A DNA stretch of 64,000 nt, taken from assembly GCF_040786285.1 (NCBI RefSeq), contig NZ_JBFMKQ010000001.1, positions 2,170,001-2,234,000 on the forward strand, written 5' to 3'. Positions 44,695 through 53,061 of the stretch are shown piece by piece. This DNA comes from Aquimarina sp040786285. Lineage in GTDB: Bacteria; Bacteroidota; Bacteroidia; Flavobacteriales; Flavobacteriaceae. Below the pieces are notes generated by a model. The model did not search any database and was not told the origin of the DNA. It worked only from the letters and a program-made list of their open reading frames with translations. The position numbers were made by a program, and so were the translations under genes. The number at the start of each line of letters is the position of its first letter. Within the stretch, counting starts at the first letter, position 1.

Positions 44695-46638
44695 ATGCCA
44701 ATATTTTTAAAACCTTTTATCTTATTCATTATCTTAATTACAAGCTGCGTTATCAATGCTCAAAAGGAAATAGATACTCAATCAAACGCCATTGATAAGG
44801 ATCGCGAGTTGCTCGAACAAGCCTTAAATTATATAGACAAAGAAAGTGAGGATCGAAAAAAGGCTTTTATAATAGGTCATGATGTACTAAGAAGAACAAA
44901 AAATGAAAGTAATAGGATTGCTGCCCATAAGGTCTTAGTATCCTATCATTATAATAAATACGCTACCGATTCTGCCTTGTTTTATGCAAAAAATGCTGTT
45001 CAGTTAATAGGAAACAAGCAGGATTCATTATCCCTAAAATCTTTGTCTTCTTTTTATTTATTTCTTTCAAATGCTTCCCGAGATAAAAACTTACTTAAAG
45101 ACAGTAAAAAATGGGCTTTAAAAGGAATCGATGCGGCACAAAAATGTGGAGACCTTAAGATTATGGATAAGCATACTATAAGCTTGGCAAATGCTTATAG
45201 AATTATGGGAGATACCCCTAAGGCTTTAGAACTTTTAGAATTGAATCTTGAAGACAAAGAAAATCCAAATAGATATGAAACTTATGCTCTTTGTTATGGG
45301 AGCTTAGAAAATTATACACTAGCTCTTTTTTATCACCAAAAAGCATTGGATTATTATACTACTGTCAATGATCAAAGAAGTAGTGCAATCGCATTAATGA
45401 ATATTGGAGTGGCATATCTGGATCTTTATAAAGACGATGAGGCTCTCATCTATTTTAATAGATCTCTACTTATTGCCAGGGAATATGATTATCCCTTAAT
45501 TGTTCTTAATGACTTACTTAATATAAGCGTAGTTTATCGAGCTAAAAATGAACTTAAAAAAGCTAAAAAAGTATATAATGATGTATTAACTATATCGCAA
45601 AAATCAGGATATCTTAAGCAGCAATTATTTGTATATCAATGGCTAAAAGAGATTGCCATAGAAGAAAAAAGATTTAAAGAAGCGCTGGGCTATACAGAGA
45701 AAAAGAATAAAATAAAAGATTCTATTAATAAGCTGCAAAAGGATAAAGAGATTACTAAACTAGAAGTGCAGTATGAAACACTAAAGAAAGAAAAAGAAAT
45801 AGCAGTTTTAAAAAAAAACCAAGAGCTTAAGGTCCTAGAAATAAAAAGAGAACAGTCACAAAAAGAAATAATTTCATATGCCTTTATCATAATTTTGATA
45901 CCCTTAATAGGCTTACTCTTTATATATTACCAAAAGTTGAAAAGTCAAAATTTACTCAATAAAAAACAAAAAGAAATAGGGGAACAAAAAATAGAAGCTT
46001 TAATAAGAAGTCAAGAATTAAAGTTAATAAAAACATCTATTAATACTCAGCATAAAGAAAGAAAACGAATTGCTCAGGAGCTTCATGATAGAATAGGAGG
46101 GAATTTGGCTGCCATAAAACTTCAATTTAGTTCTGTTAAAGAAAACTCAGAAAATTTAGAACTAATCTATGAACAACTTGATGATACCTATGAACAAGTT
46201 AGAATACTCTCTCATGATCTTATTCCTGAAAAATTTATCCATAGCAATTTTACACAATTGCTAAATGAGTATATGGAAAATATTGGAAACGCGAGTGAAT
46301 TGACTATAAATATTTCAACTTATCAAGAAAATAAAATTAACGGAATTGACCCTTTATTTCATAATGAGTTATTCTCTGTTTTTCAGGAACTCATAACAAA
46401 TACAATAAAACATGCTAGTGCCAGTAAAGTTGAAATTCAAATAAATCTTGTGGGAAATAGTATTCTTATTAATTTTGAGGATAATGGCAAAGGGTTTGAT
46501 AGCTCTAATGGGTCTCTCGGTCTGGGTCTCACAAACATTGAGAATCGCATACAAAAATTATCAGGATCTATGTATATTGATTCTCGTTTGAGAAGAGGAA
46601 CGATTTTTAATATTGAAATACCGATGCAAATACATTAA
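44695..46638 (+). CDS. TPR-domain sensor histidine kinase (HisKA_3/NarL-type), orphan
   Basis: The 647-residue protein has a signal peptide/anchor ending near INAQ (residue 22). Tetratricopeptide-like repeats follow (about 60-340; YALCYGSLENYTLALFYHQKALDYY is one). Then come a coiled coil, a membrane helix (about 394-414), a second coiled coil, a HisKA_3 dimerisation domain with the phospho-acceptor in RIAQELHDRIGGN (His about 464), and a HATPase domain with N and G boxes (ELITNTIKHA, FEDNGKGFD, GLGLTNIENR). The sensory part lies outside the membrane. No response regulator gene is adjacent, so its partner is elsewhere. Confidence 0.93.
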   Translation: MPIFLKPFILFIILITSCVINAQKEIDTQSNAIDKDRELLEQALNYIDKESEDRKKAFIIGHDVLRRTKNESNRIAAHKVLVSYHYNKYATDSALFYAKNAVQLIGNKQDSLSLKSLSSFYLFLSNASRDKNLLKDSKKWALKGIDAAQKCGDLKIMDKHTISLANAYRIMGDTPKALELLELNLEDKENPNRYETYALCYGSLENYTLALFYHQKALDYYTTVNDQRSSAIALMNIGVAYLDLYKDDEALIYFNRSLLIAREYDYPLIVLNDLLNISVVYRAKNELKKAKKVYNDVLTISQKSGYLKQQLFVYQWLKEIAIEEKRFKEALGYTEKKNKIKDSINKLQKDKEITKLEVQYETLKKEKEIAVLKKNQELKVLEIKREQSQKEIISYAFIIILIPLIGLLFIYYQKLKSQNLLNKKQKEIGEQKIEALIRSQELKLIKTSINTQHKERKRIAQELHDRIGGNLAAIKLQFSSVKENSENLELIYEQLDDTYEQVRILSHDLIPEKFIHSNFTQLLNEYMENIGNASELTINISTYQENKINGIDPLFHNELFSVFQELITNTIKHASASKVEIQINLVGNSILINFEDNGKGFDSSNGSLGLGLTNIENRIQKLSGSMYIDSRLRRGTIFNIEIPMQIH

Positions 46639-46686
46639 AACTTTTTTAATAAAAAAGAGGTATAATTGTTGGATAAGTATATATAG

Positions 46687-47718
46687 TTAAAAGAGCATTT
46701 TTCGTTTACGAACCAATAACCAGATAACAACTGGTGCACCTATTAATGAAGTAATGGCATTAATGGGCAAAGTATACTCGCTAGAAGGTAATTGGGCTAT
46801 GCTATCACATACCAACATGATAATACTACCGATTAATACAACGGCCGGGATTAATGTTTTATGGTCTGAGGTATGAAACAATTGTCGGGTAAGATGCGGT
46901 ACTGCTAACCCAATAAAGGCGATTGGTCCTGCAAAAGCAGTAATACTACCTGCCAGAAGCCCTGTAGCTATGATAATAAGAAAACGGCTCATTTTGATAT
47001 TAAGGCCAAGACTACGGGCATAATTTTCTCCCAGAAGTAAGGTGTTTAATGGTTTGATCGAAGCGATAGCTAAAATCATTCCTAGAACTGAAATACAAAA
47101 AAAGATAAGTACATCATACCATGATAGATTTCCAAGGCTTCCGAAGCCCCAAAAGATGTATTGTTGCAATTGATCTGCAGGAGCGAAGTAAGAAAGTACA
47201 CTTACAATAGCTGCTGTTATACTACCAAACATAAGTCCTATGATCAGAATTGCCATAGTATCCCGTACTTTAATCGAGACAATCATAACAGCCAATAAAA
47301 CAATAATACTTCCTAGACTTGCGGCGATCACCAATCCCCATTTTGAAACTAAAAAACCAGATATTGAGGCTCCGGCAAAAGTGCTTCCTAATATTAATAG
47401 TGCAACACCAAGACTTGCTCCAGAGCTAATCCCTAGTACAAAAGGTCCTGCTAATGGGTTTCTAAATAGGGTTTGCATTAATAATCCCGAAATCCCTAGT
47501 CCGCTTCCTACAATAATCGCTGTAAGTGCCTTGGGTAACCTATAATCTATGATAATGTGTCTCCAGGATTCTTTTTCTACAGCACCGCCAACCAGGCTGC
47601 TTAGAGTGTCTAGCCACGGAATAAAGACAGAACCTAAGCTGATATTTGCGATAAAACAAATCAGCAAAAGCACAGCAATACCTATAAAAACCTTCTTGTA
47701 TGATTTATTTGGGGTCAA
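46687..47718 (-). CDS. btuC: FecCD/BtuC-family ABC transporter permease (likely vitamin B12)
   Basis: The 343-residue inner-membrane permease has about nine to ten helices and FecCD signatures: YRLPKALTAIIVGSGLGISGLLMQTLFRNPLAGPFVLGISSGASLG and GPIAFIGLAVPHLTRQL. It begins 0 bp after the BtuF-like gene, so the pair is co-transcribed. Proximity to cob genes and a cobalamin riboswitch points to B12 or cobinamide, but siderophore uptake uses the same family. No ATPase (BtuD) gene follows. Confidence 0.88.
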   Translation of the reverse strand: MTPNKSYKKVFIGIAVLLLICFIANISLGSVFIPWLDTLSSLVGGAVEKESWRHIIIDYRLPKALTAIIVGSGLGISGLLMQTLFRNPLAGPFVLGISSGASLGVALLILGSTFAGASISGFLVSKWGLVIAASLGSIIVLLAVMIVSIKVRDTMAILIIGLMFGSITAAIVSVLSYFAPADQLQQYIFWGFGSLGNLSWYDVLIFFCISVLGMILAIASIKPLNTLLLGENYARSLGLNIKMSRFLIIIATGLLAGSITAFAGPIAFIGLAVPHLTRQLFHTSDHKTLIPAVVLIGSIIMLVCDSIAQLPSSEYTLPINAITSLIGAPVVIWLLVRKRKMLF

Positions 47719-48858
47719 TTAATTAAGTTTTTCGAAAAAATAAGGTTCGTAATTGGTTAATAATTCGGGGTGTGCAATTTGGATAATGTCTTTAAGAATA
47801 AGATCCGGACGCATTGGACCTAATTCATAATAAATCAATCCTCCTTTAATACCCATCTTTAATGTCGAAGAATATACGGTTTTATTTTTAAATGCATCAA
47901 ATAAGACGTATTGATGATTCTTTTCTTTTAATGCAGAAAGTGATGTAGAATTTCCGGATCCTATCCATAAATCGGCCTTTTGAGCTTTTTCTAATACGCT
48001 TTCAAGACTTAATGCTAAACTCCCCGTTTCTTTATTGTTTTTCCATAGATAGGTGGTGTTGGCATCTTTCAAAAATTTTGCAATAAAGCTATTCCCTCCT
48101 GGAACATGCCATACATCTTTAAACATATTGCCAGACAATACTGTTGGAGAATTCATTGCGCCAGAGGCGAGAGAGGTTGCTTCGTTATACGCTTTCTTTA
48201 TATTTTGAAAAACATCTTCAGCTTTAGTTTCTGTACCAAAAAATGCTGCTACAAATTTTATCCATTCTGCTCTACCTAATGGGTGTTCTTCCATCCATGA
48301 GCCATTCATCACTACTGGGATTCCGGTTTTTTGTATAAGATCGTATGCTTTGGTGTCTCCAGTAGCAGAAAATCCAATAATCAAATCAGGAGAAAGCTCC
48401 AGAACCACTTCTGTATTTAGATTGTATTCTTTACCCAGTTCTTTAATATCACCACTATCAATAAGTGTTCGAGTCTTTTCTGAAGATATATAATCTGTAT
48501 GCGGAAATCCGACTAATTTCTGTTCCAAATTCATGTACTCTAACATAGGTACATCTGTGGTAGAAGTAACTACTACTCTTTCTACGGGAACTTCAATAAA
48601 TACTGCGGTATTGGATTTAAAGGGTTTTTCTGTTCCTTTAGGATGTAGGATATATGTCAATTCTTGTTTTGCATCTGGCCAAGGAGAGGTAACTTTGATT
48701 TCTTTATACGTGTTATGATTCTCAATGGTAAATCCTTTGGCATATTCAATATGCTGGGGAGCCAGGTACATTACGGTAAGCTGGTCTGTATCCTTAGATC
48801 TTTTTTTGCAAGAACTACTAATAAGAACGAATGAAAAAATAATTAGAATGCTACGCAT
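47719..48858 (-). CDS. btuF: BtuF-like substrate-binding lipoprotein
   Basis: The 379-residue protein has a lipoprotein signal (ISSSCKKR; lipobox Cys17), so it is an anchored periplasmic binding protein. The bilobal domain contains VPVERVVVTSTTDVPMLEYM at its start and VVLELSPDLIIGFSATGD, typical of type III (helical backbone) metal-chelate binding proteins. It shares an operon with the FecCD permease. Assignment to B12 follows from the neighbourhood, not from specific residues. Confidence 0.83.
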   Translation of the reverse strand: MRSILIIFSFVLISSSCKKRSKDTDQLTVMYLAPQHIEYAKGFTIENHNTYKEIKVTSPWPDAKQELTYILHPKGTEKPFKSNTAVFIEVPVERVVVTSTTDVPMLEYMNLEQKLVGFPHTDYISSEKTRTLIDSGDIKELGKEYNLNTEVVLELSPDLIIGFSATGDTKAYDLIQKTGIPVVMNGSWMEEHPLGRAEWIKFVAAFFGTETKAEDVFQNIKKAYNEATSLASGAMNSPTVLSGNMFKDVWHVPGGNSFIAKFLKDANTTYLWKNNKETGSLALSLESVLEKAQKADLWIGSGNSTSLSALKEKNHQYVLFDAFKNKTVYSSTLKMGIKGGLIYYELGPMRPDLILKDIIQIAHPELLTNYEPYFFEKLN

Positions 48859-49038
48859 GAAAATATCGTTTTTATATAATGATAGATCAGGATACTAACG
48901 AACCTGAAGTAATTTTAAATTAACAATCAGCGATTAAACTTAGATATTTTTTCAAGATTTACGACAAAATTTAGCGTTAATTTGTGTTTTAAAATGGCTT
49001 AATGAGAAGAAAGAATAGGAGCTCTACAATTTTATCTT

Positions 49039-49695
49039 ATGAATAATACATCCTTTTTGTGTTCTTGGAGCGGCGGAAAAGATAGTTGTTATGCGCTTCA
49101 TATTGCCGAAACGCAAGGGTTAACTCCTGTTGTTTTGCTTAATGTATTAAATGAATATGGTGATCGTTCTCGATCGCACGGGATTCCAAAAGAAATACTA
49201 GAAGCGCAAGCCAATGCTTTGGAGTTACCTATCCATTTTTTTGAAAGCACCTGGAATGATTATGAACGATTGTATATTCAAAACTTAACATCATTAACAG
49301 AAGCCTATACCTTAAATGCTTCTGTATTTGGTGATATTGATATCGAATCCCACAAAGCTTGGGAAGAAAAAGTTTCTGACGCTGCTGGCTTGCAGGCTAT
49401 TTTACCCATATGGCAACAACCCAGAAAACAATTGGTGATCGATATGATTGATTATGGGATCGAAGCCATTATTGTCTCATGTAATCACACGTTGGGACCT
49501 GATTTTTTAGGAAGAATGGTAGATAAAGAGTTAATCAAAGACCTAGAAGATTTGGGAGTTGATGCTTGTGGCGAAAATGGCGAGTATCATACATTGGTTG
49601 TCAATGCTCCCCTTTTTAATAAAAAACTGGAAATAGATGCTCTAGGTAAAGAAAAATCGTCTAATTATAATTTTTTGAAGATAGCATTGATTTAG
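49039..49695 (+). CDS. Dph6-like PP-loop ATPase (adenine nucleotide alpha-hydrolase family)
   Basis: The 218-residue protein has the PP-loop motif SWSGGKDSCYAL near residue 10, EALPIHFFEST-type downstream sequence, and the C-terminal GVDACGENGEYHTLVVNAPLF typical of the ATP_bind_4/Dph6 family. Eukaryotic Dph6 amidates diphthine, but bacteria lack diphthamide. Bacterial members are often beside cobalamin transport genes and have been proposed to act in B12 metabolism; this is unproven. It lies between the btu and cob genes and is read against them. Confidence 0.83.
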   Translation: MNNTSFLCSWSGGKDSCYALHIAETQGLTPVVLLNVLNEYGDRSRSHGIPKEILEAQANALELPIHFFESTWNDYERLYIQNLTSLTEAYTLNASVFGDIDIESHKAWEEKVSDAAGLQAILPIWQQPRKQLVIDMIDYGIEAIIVSCNHTLGPDFLGRMVDKELIKDLEDLGVDACGENGEYHTLVVNAPLFNKKLEIDALGKEKSSNYNFLKIALI

Positions 49696-49723
49696 ATGTT
49701 GCAGGAGCTATTTGAGGGAAGTA

Positions 49724-50242
49724 TTAAATAACGATTACCTCTCCGTAGGCTATTTTAATTGTAAAAGAATCTTTAAGGTCTATTTGTCGAATGTTAGAAA
49801 GTAATGCTCGCATGGGGCCTGCATGAGTAACTACAACAATCTTCTCTTCGGGTACAAGTTTCAAAGAATTGTAGAAATTTAATATTCGCTGCTGAAGCAT
49901 TACATAGGATTCACCATTGGGCACTTGAACATTGACAAAATCTTTCATCCATGGATCTAGCACATTGCTATGAATTGCATCCCAAGGTTGTAACTCCCAA
50001 TCTCCAAAGTTCAATTCTTTTAAGCGATTATCGAATGTTATTTCTTTTTTGAAGGTTGTCGCCAATAGTTTGCACCGTTGTAAAGGACTGCTATATACTC
50101 TAGAAATCTCTTCGATAGGAATCTGTTTATGGATTTTCTCGACTTCAGAAGGAAAAGAATCTGTAATCCCCAGATCACTTTGGCCATAGCAAATACCTTT
50201 TTCGATATTGGGAGTTGTATGTCTTACCAGATATATTTCCAT
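49724..50242 (-). CDS. cobC: alpha-ribazole phosphatase-like histidine phosphatase
   Basis: The 172-residue phosphoglycerate-mutase-like enzyme carries the catalytic His in YLVRHTTPN (about 8), the RVYSSPLQRC motif (Arg), and VVTHAGPMRAL (second His). In cobalamin assembly it removes the 5' phosphate of the nucleotide-loop precursor. It overlaps cobS by 19 bp and closes the cobU-cobT-cobS-cobC operon, which supports the assignment. The family includes phosphoserine phosphatases, so context decides. Confidence 0.85.
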   Translation of the reverse strand: MEIYLVRHTTPNIEKGICYGQSDLGITDSFPSEVEKIHKQIPIEEISRVYSSPLQRCKLLATTFKKEITFDNRLKELNFGDWELQPWDAIHSNVLDPWMKDFVNVQVPNGESYVMLQQRILNFYNSLKLVPEEKIVVVTHAGPMRALLSNIRQIDLKDSFTIKIAYGEVIVI

Positions 50243-50988
50243 AGCGCTATAAAGGTAAGATAAAATACTACTTCGCTAAGTTGTTGTACCGCACCAGCAC
50301 AATCTCCAGTTTGGCCACCGATCCATTTTTTAAATTTAGCGCCCAAAAACATTTTTGAGATATAGATGGGAACTAGTACGAGAAATACCCAAGGATTTTT
50401 AAAAAAGAACAAAGGTGCAATTCCGAATAGACCACTAATCACAACCATTTGCAGGCTCATACTTTTTGCTGCGGGTTTTGCTTTACTATCTTCTGTATCT
50501 CGTACATAAGGATGTGTAAAGATCAGCGTGGTAGCGATGAATCGACTAAGACTATGTCCGGAGATAATTACTAAAGGAATATAATAGACTTCGGTTTCTC
50601 GTAATGCTGCAAATTTTATAGACAAGATCAGGAGTAGACCTACGGTACCATAAGTTCCTAGACGTGAGTCTTTCATGATCAAAAGAATTTTATCTTTGGT
50701 CCAGCCACCGCCAAAACCATCGCACACATCTGCAAAACCATCTTCATGAAATGCTCCCGTAGTATAAATGGTAGCAAACATCGATAGTAGTAATGAGATT
50801 TCTATTGAAAACATAAAAGATGATCCATAAAAAACGAGTGCCCCAATACCACCAACAATGATCCCAACTAATGGAAAATATTTTGAGCTAAGCTTTAAAT
50901 ATTCCGGATCATGATCCACCCATTTAGGGCATGGGATTCGAGTAAAAAACATTAAAGCGGTGAAGAATATATGGATCTCCTTTTTCAT
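50224..50988 (-). CDS. cobS: adenosylcobinamide-GDP ribazoletransferase
   Basis: The 254-residue membrane enzyme joins adenosylcobinamide-GDP to alpha-ribazole, the last assembly step. It has about six hydrophobic helices, FFTRIPCP at the start, the conserved TTGAFHEDGFADVCDGFGGG metal/diphosphate motif (about 80-100), DSRLGTYGTVGL, and GGQTGDCAGAVQQLSE near the end. It overlaps cobC and follows cobT after 33 bp. Confidence 0.94.
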   Translation of the reverse strand: MKKEIHIFFTALMFFTRIPCPKWVDHDPEYLKLSSKYFPLVGIIVGGIGALVFYGSSFMFSIEISLLLSMFATIYTTGAFHEDGFADVCDGFGGGWTKDKILLIMKDSRLGTYGTVGLLLILSIKFAALRETEVYYIPLVIISGHSLSRFIATTLIFTHPYVRDTEDSKAKPAAKSMSLQMVVISGLFGIAPLFFFKNPWVFLVLVPIYISKMFLGAKFKKWIGGQTGDCAGAVQQLSEVVFYLTFIALWKYIW

Positions 50989-51021
50989 TAGTTACTTCTA
51001 ATTTAATTAAGATTAAGTGGA

Positions 51022-52059
51022 TTATTCATTACCAGAAACTCCTGCACTTTCAAAACTAGCCATATTATTTAAGAAAGCAACTGCAGATTCGATAATAGGA
51101 TATGCTACAGCAGCGCCCGTACCTTCACCTAATCTCATACCAAGGTTGATAAGTGGTTTTTTATTAAGAAACTGAAGCATTTTTTGATGCCCTTGTTCTT
51201 CAGAGGTATGTGCAAATACACAATAATGCAGAACTTCGGGGTATATGTAATGAGCCGCTAGTAATGCAGCTGTTACTATAAAACCGTCTATAATGATGGT
51301 CATTTTAAGCTCTGCAGCTCTAAAAATTGCTCCTACAATCATTGCGATCTCAAAACCACCATAATACATTAACATATCTATATCGGTAGAAGGAGTGTAT
51401 TTACTATATGCATCAGAAAGGATTTTCTGTTTCACTTTAATGGCTTCGGTATCAAGCCCGGTACCAGAACCAACACAATCTTCAATAGGTGTTCTTGTGT
51501 AAAACGACATTAATATTGACGCAGACGAAGTATTACCAATTCCCATTTCGCCAAAGCCTATAATATTACAGCCATTGGTATACGTTTCAGTAACAATATC
51601 AGCTCCTTTTTTTATGGCTTCGTTACATTGCTCTACGTTCATGGCCGATCTTTCTTGATAATTTTTGGTGCCAAAACCAACTTTAGCATCAATTAACCCA
51701 GATACCCCATTAAAATTATGATTAACTCCTGCATCTACGATTTTCAGATCAATATTATGTTGTTTACAAAACACATTAATGGCTGCCCCTTTATTAAGAA
51801 AATTATAGACCATTTGCGCAGTAACTTCTTGAGGATATGGGTTTACTTCACCTTTTTTTGCAATACCATGATCACCAGCAAATACAATAATAGTAGGGTT
51901 GGTTAGATGGGGTTGATCTGTATTTTGGATCATCCCTATTTGCAATGCAATATCTTCAAGAGTTCCCAGAGCACCAATAGGTTTTGTTTTATTATTAATT
52001 TTGGCTTGAAGGGCTTCTTCTAAGTTCTTGTTTGAAGAATATTCGATATTAAAATCCAT
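51022..52059 (-). CDS. cobT: nicotinate-nucleotide-dimethylbenzimidazole phosphoribosyltransferase
   Basis: The 345-residue enzyme activates the lower-ligand base to alpha-ribazole phosphate. Recognised signatures are NKTKPIGALGTLEDIALQIG, VFAGDHGIAKKG, IIGFGEMGIGNTSSASIL, and GMRLGEGTGAAVAYPI, with the catalytic Glu in GEGTG (about 317). It follows cobU after 18 bp and is the second gene of the operon. Confidence 0.95.
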   Translation of the reverse strand: MDFNIEYSSNKNLEEALQAKINNKTKPIGALGTLEDIALQIGMIQNTDQPHLTNPTIIVFAGDHGIAKKGEVNPYPQEVTAQMVYNFLNKGAAINVFCKQHNIDLKIVDAGVNHNFNGVSGLIDAKVGFGTKNYQERSAMNVEQCNEAIKKGADIVTETYTNGCNIIGFGEMGIGNTSSASILMSFYTRTPIEDCVGSGTGLDTEAIKVKQKILSDAYSKYTPSTDIDMLMYYGGFEIAMIVGAIFRAAELKMTIIIDGFIVTAALLAAHYIYPEVLHYCVFAHTSEEQGHQKMLQFLNKKPLINLGMRLGEGTGAAVAYPIIESAVAFLNNMASFESAGVSGNE

Positions 52060-52077
52060 GTGTGGGTGTTAGTTATT

Positions 52078-52587
52078 TTAATTTTTAATTTCTACAGGAA
52101 TACCAGATACCATTAATATGGCTTTATCTGCATGCTTGGCTATATGCTGATTCATCCAACCTTGTAATTCTGTAAATTTTCGACCTACTTCTGTGGCAGC
52201 ATGAACTCCCATTCCTATTTCATTAGAGATGATAATAAGCGTAGCATCTATAGTTAAAAGTTTATCAAATTCTTCTTTTGCCTGGGATAACGATAATTCG
52301 ATATCATTTTTTGTGTCCACAAAGAAATTTGTTAACCATAAAGTAACGCAGTCAATGACCACCACACTTTGATTTTGAATCACTTTAGAAAGCTCTTTTT
52401 CTTCTTCTATAGAAGTCCATCTTTGATCGCGATCTGCAATATGCCTGTCTATACGTTTACGATGGTTATCATCCCATATGCGTGATGTAGCGAGATAAAA
52501 TGGATTGTTAGAGAGTTGTAGCGCAAGGTTTTGAGCATAGCTGCTTTTACCAGAGCGTTCTCCTCCTGTAATGTAATACAACATCAA
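52078..52587 (-). CDS. cobU: bifunctional adenosylcobinamide kinase/guanylyltransferase
   Basis: The 169-residue enzyme phosphorylates then guanylylates adenosylcobinamide. The P-loop is GGERSGKSSYAQ (about 7-17), followed by the RIDRHIADRDQRW segment with the guanylylated His region, VIDCVTLWLTNFF, and IIISNEIGMGVH. It is first in the cob operon and divergent from the riboswitch-controlled receptor. CbiB, needed to make cobinamide phosphate de novo, is not in this window, so the operon looks like salvage and nucleotide-loop assembly. Confidence 0.93.
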   Translation of the reverse strand: MMLYYITGGERSGKSSYAQNLALQLSNNPFYLATSRIWDDNHRKRIDRHIADRDQRWTSIEEEKELSKVIQNQSVVVIDCVTLWLTNFFVDTKNDIELSLSQAKEEFDKLLTIDATLIIISNEIGMGVHAATEVGRKFTELQGWMNQHIAKHADKAILMVSGIPVEIKN

Positions 52588-52678
52588 TTTTGGTTTTTTA
52601 AGAGGGTAAAGTTAATCGAATACATTATTTATTTGTTAAAGTAATATCAAATTCCTTAAAATATAATACATTCGCGCA

Positions 52679-52973
52679 GAATTTTGGTTCTGATATCCTT
52701 TTCATAAGGATAAAAGATTAAAAGGGAATCAGGTGAAATGAAGTACGAAGAAAGACGTACGAATTGCGATTTTTTTATTTATTAATCGTAACTCTAAACT
52801 CTAAATATCGTAAATCAGTATTCCTGAGCTGTTCCCGCAACTGTATGCTGTGTTCCGTTTAATCGGGATGCTTGTTGTTATTTCTTTTGAAACCACTGCT
52901 TGTACTGAAATAAATTCAGTTCGGGCGGGAAGGTAAACAACAAGACGCGAGCCAGGAGACCTGCCATAATTCA
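52679..52973 (+). promoter_or_regulatory. cobalamin riboswitch with an insertion in the P5 region
   Basis: The core elements occur in order: AGGGAATCAGGTGAAA (52723-52738), CTGAGCTGTTCCCGCAACTGT (52824-52844, shortened here), ACCACTG (52892-52898), CGGGCGGGAAGGT (52923-52935), and the B12 box AGCCAGGAGACCTGCC (52951-52966). The stem P1 can form between 52679-52687 and 52965-52973, and TTGTTGTT/AACAACAA forms another stem. Between the paired TCAGG (52729) and CCTGA (52823) lie about 85 nt where a few are normal. It precedes the TonB receptor gene by about 90 nt. Confidence 0.88.
52738..52819. repeat. low-complexity ACGAATT-type sequence inside the riboswitch
   Basis: The stretch contains gaagtacgaag, acgtacgaattgcga, a T tract, and ctctaaactctaaatatcgtaa. 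Such strings are typical intergenic filler elsewhere in this window (43930, 60338), which suggests a repeat inserted into the apical part of riboswitch stem P5. Confidence 0.5.
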
Positions 52974-53005
52974 ATATAAGTCAAACTTTCGGGATAAAGG
53001 TTTGG

Positions 53006-53030
53006 GTATGGGGTAACTACATACTTTTTT
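53006..53030 (+). terminator. candidate expression-platform hairpin downstream of the B12 riboswitch
   Basis: GTATG-gggtaacta-CATAC is followed by TTTTTT, giving a short terminator-like hairpin between the riboswitch and the receptor start. The stem is only 5 bp, so sequestration of the ribosome site is an alternative. Confidence 0.4.
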
Positions 53031-53061
53031 CCGATTATTAGAACAATTAAGTATTTAAGTA

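Noticed and set aside
49039..49695. Diphthamide synthesis gene dph6
   Set aside because: Family match only; bacteria do not make diphthamide, so I give no symbol.
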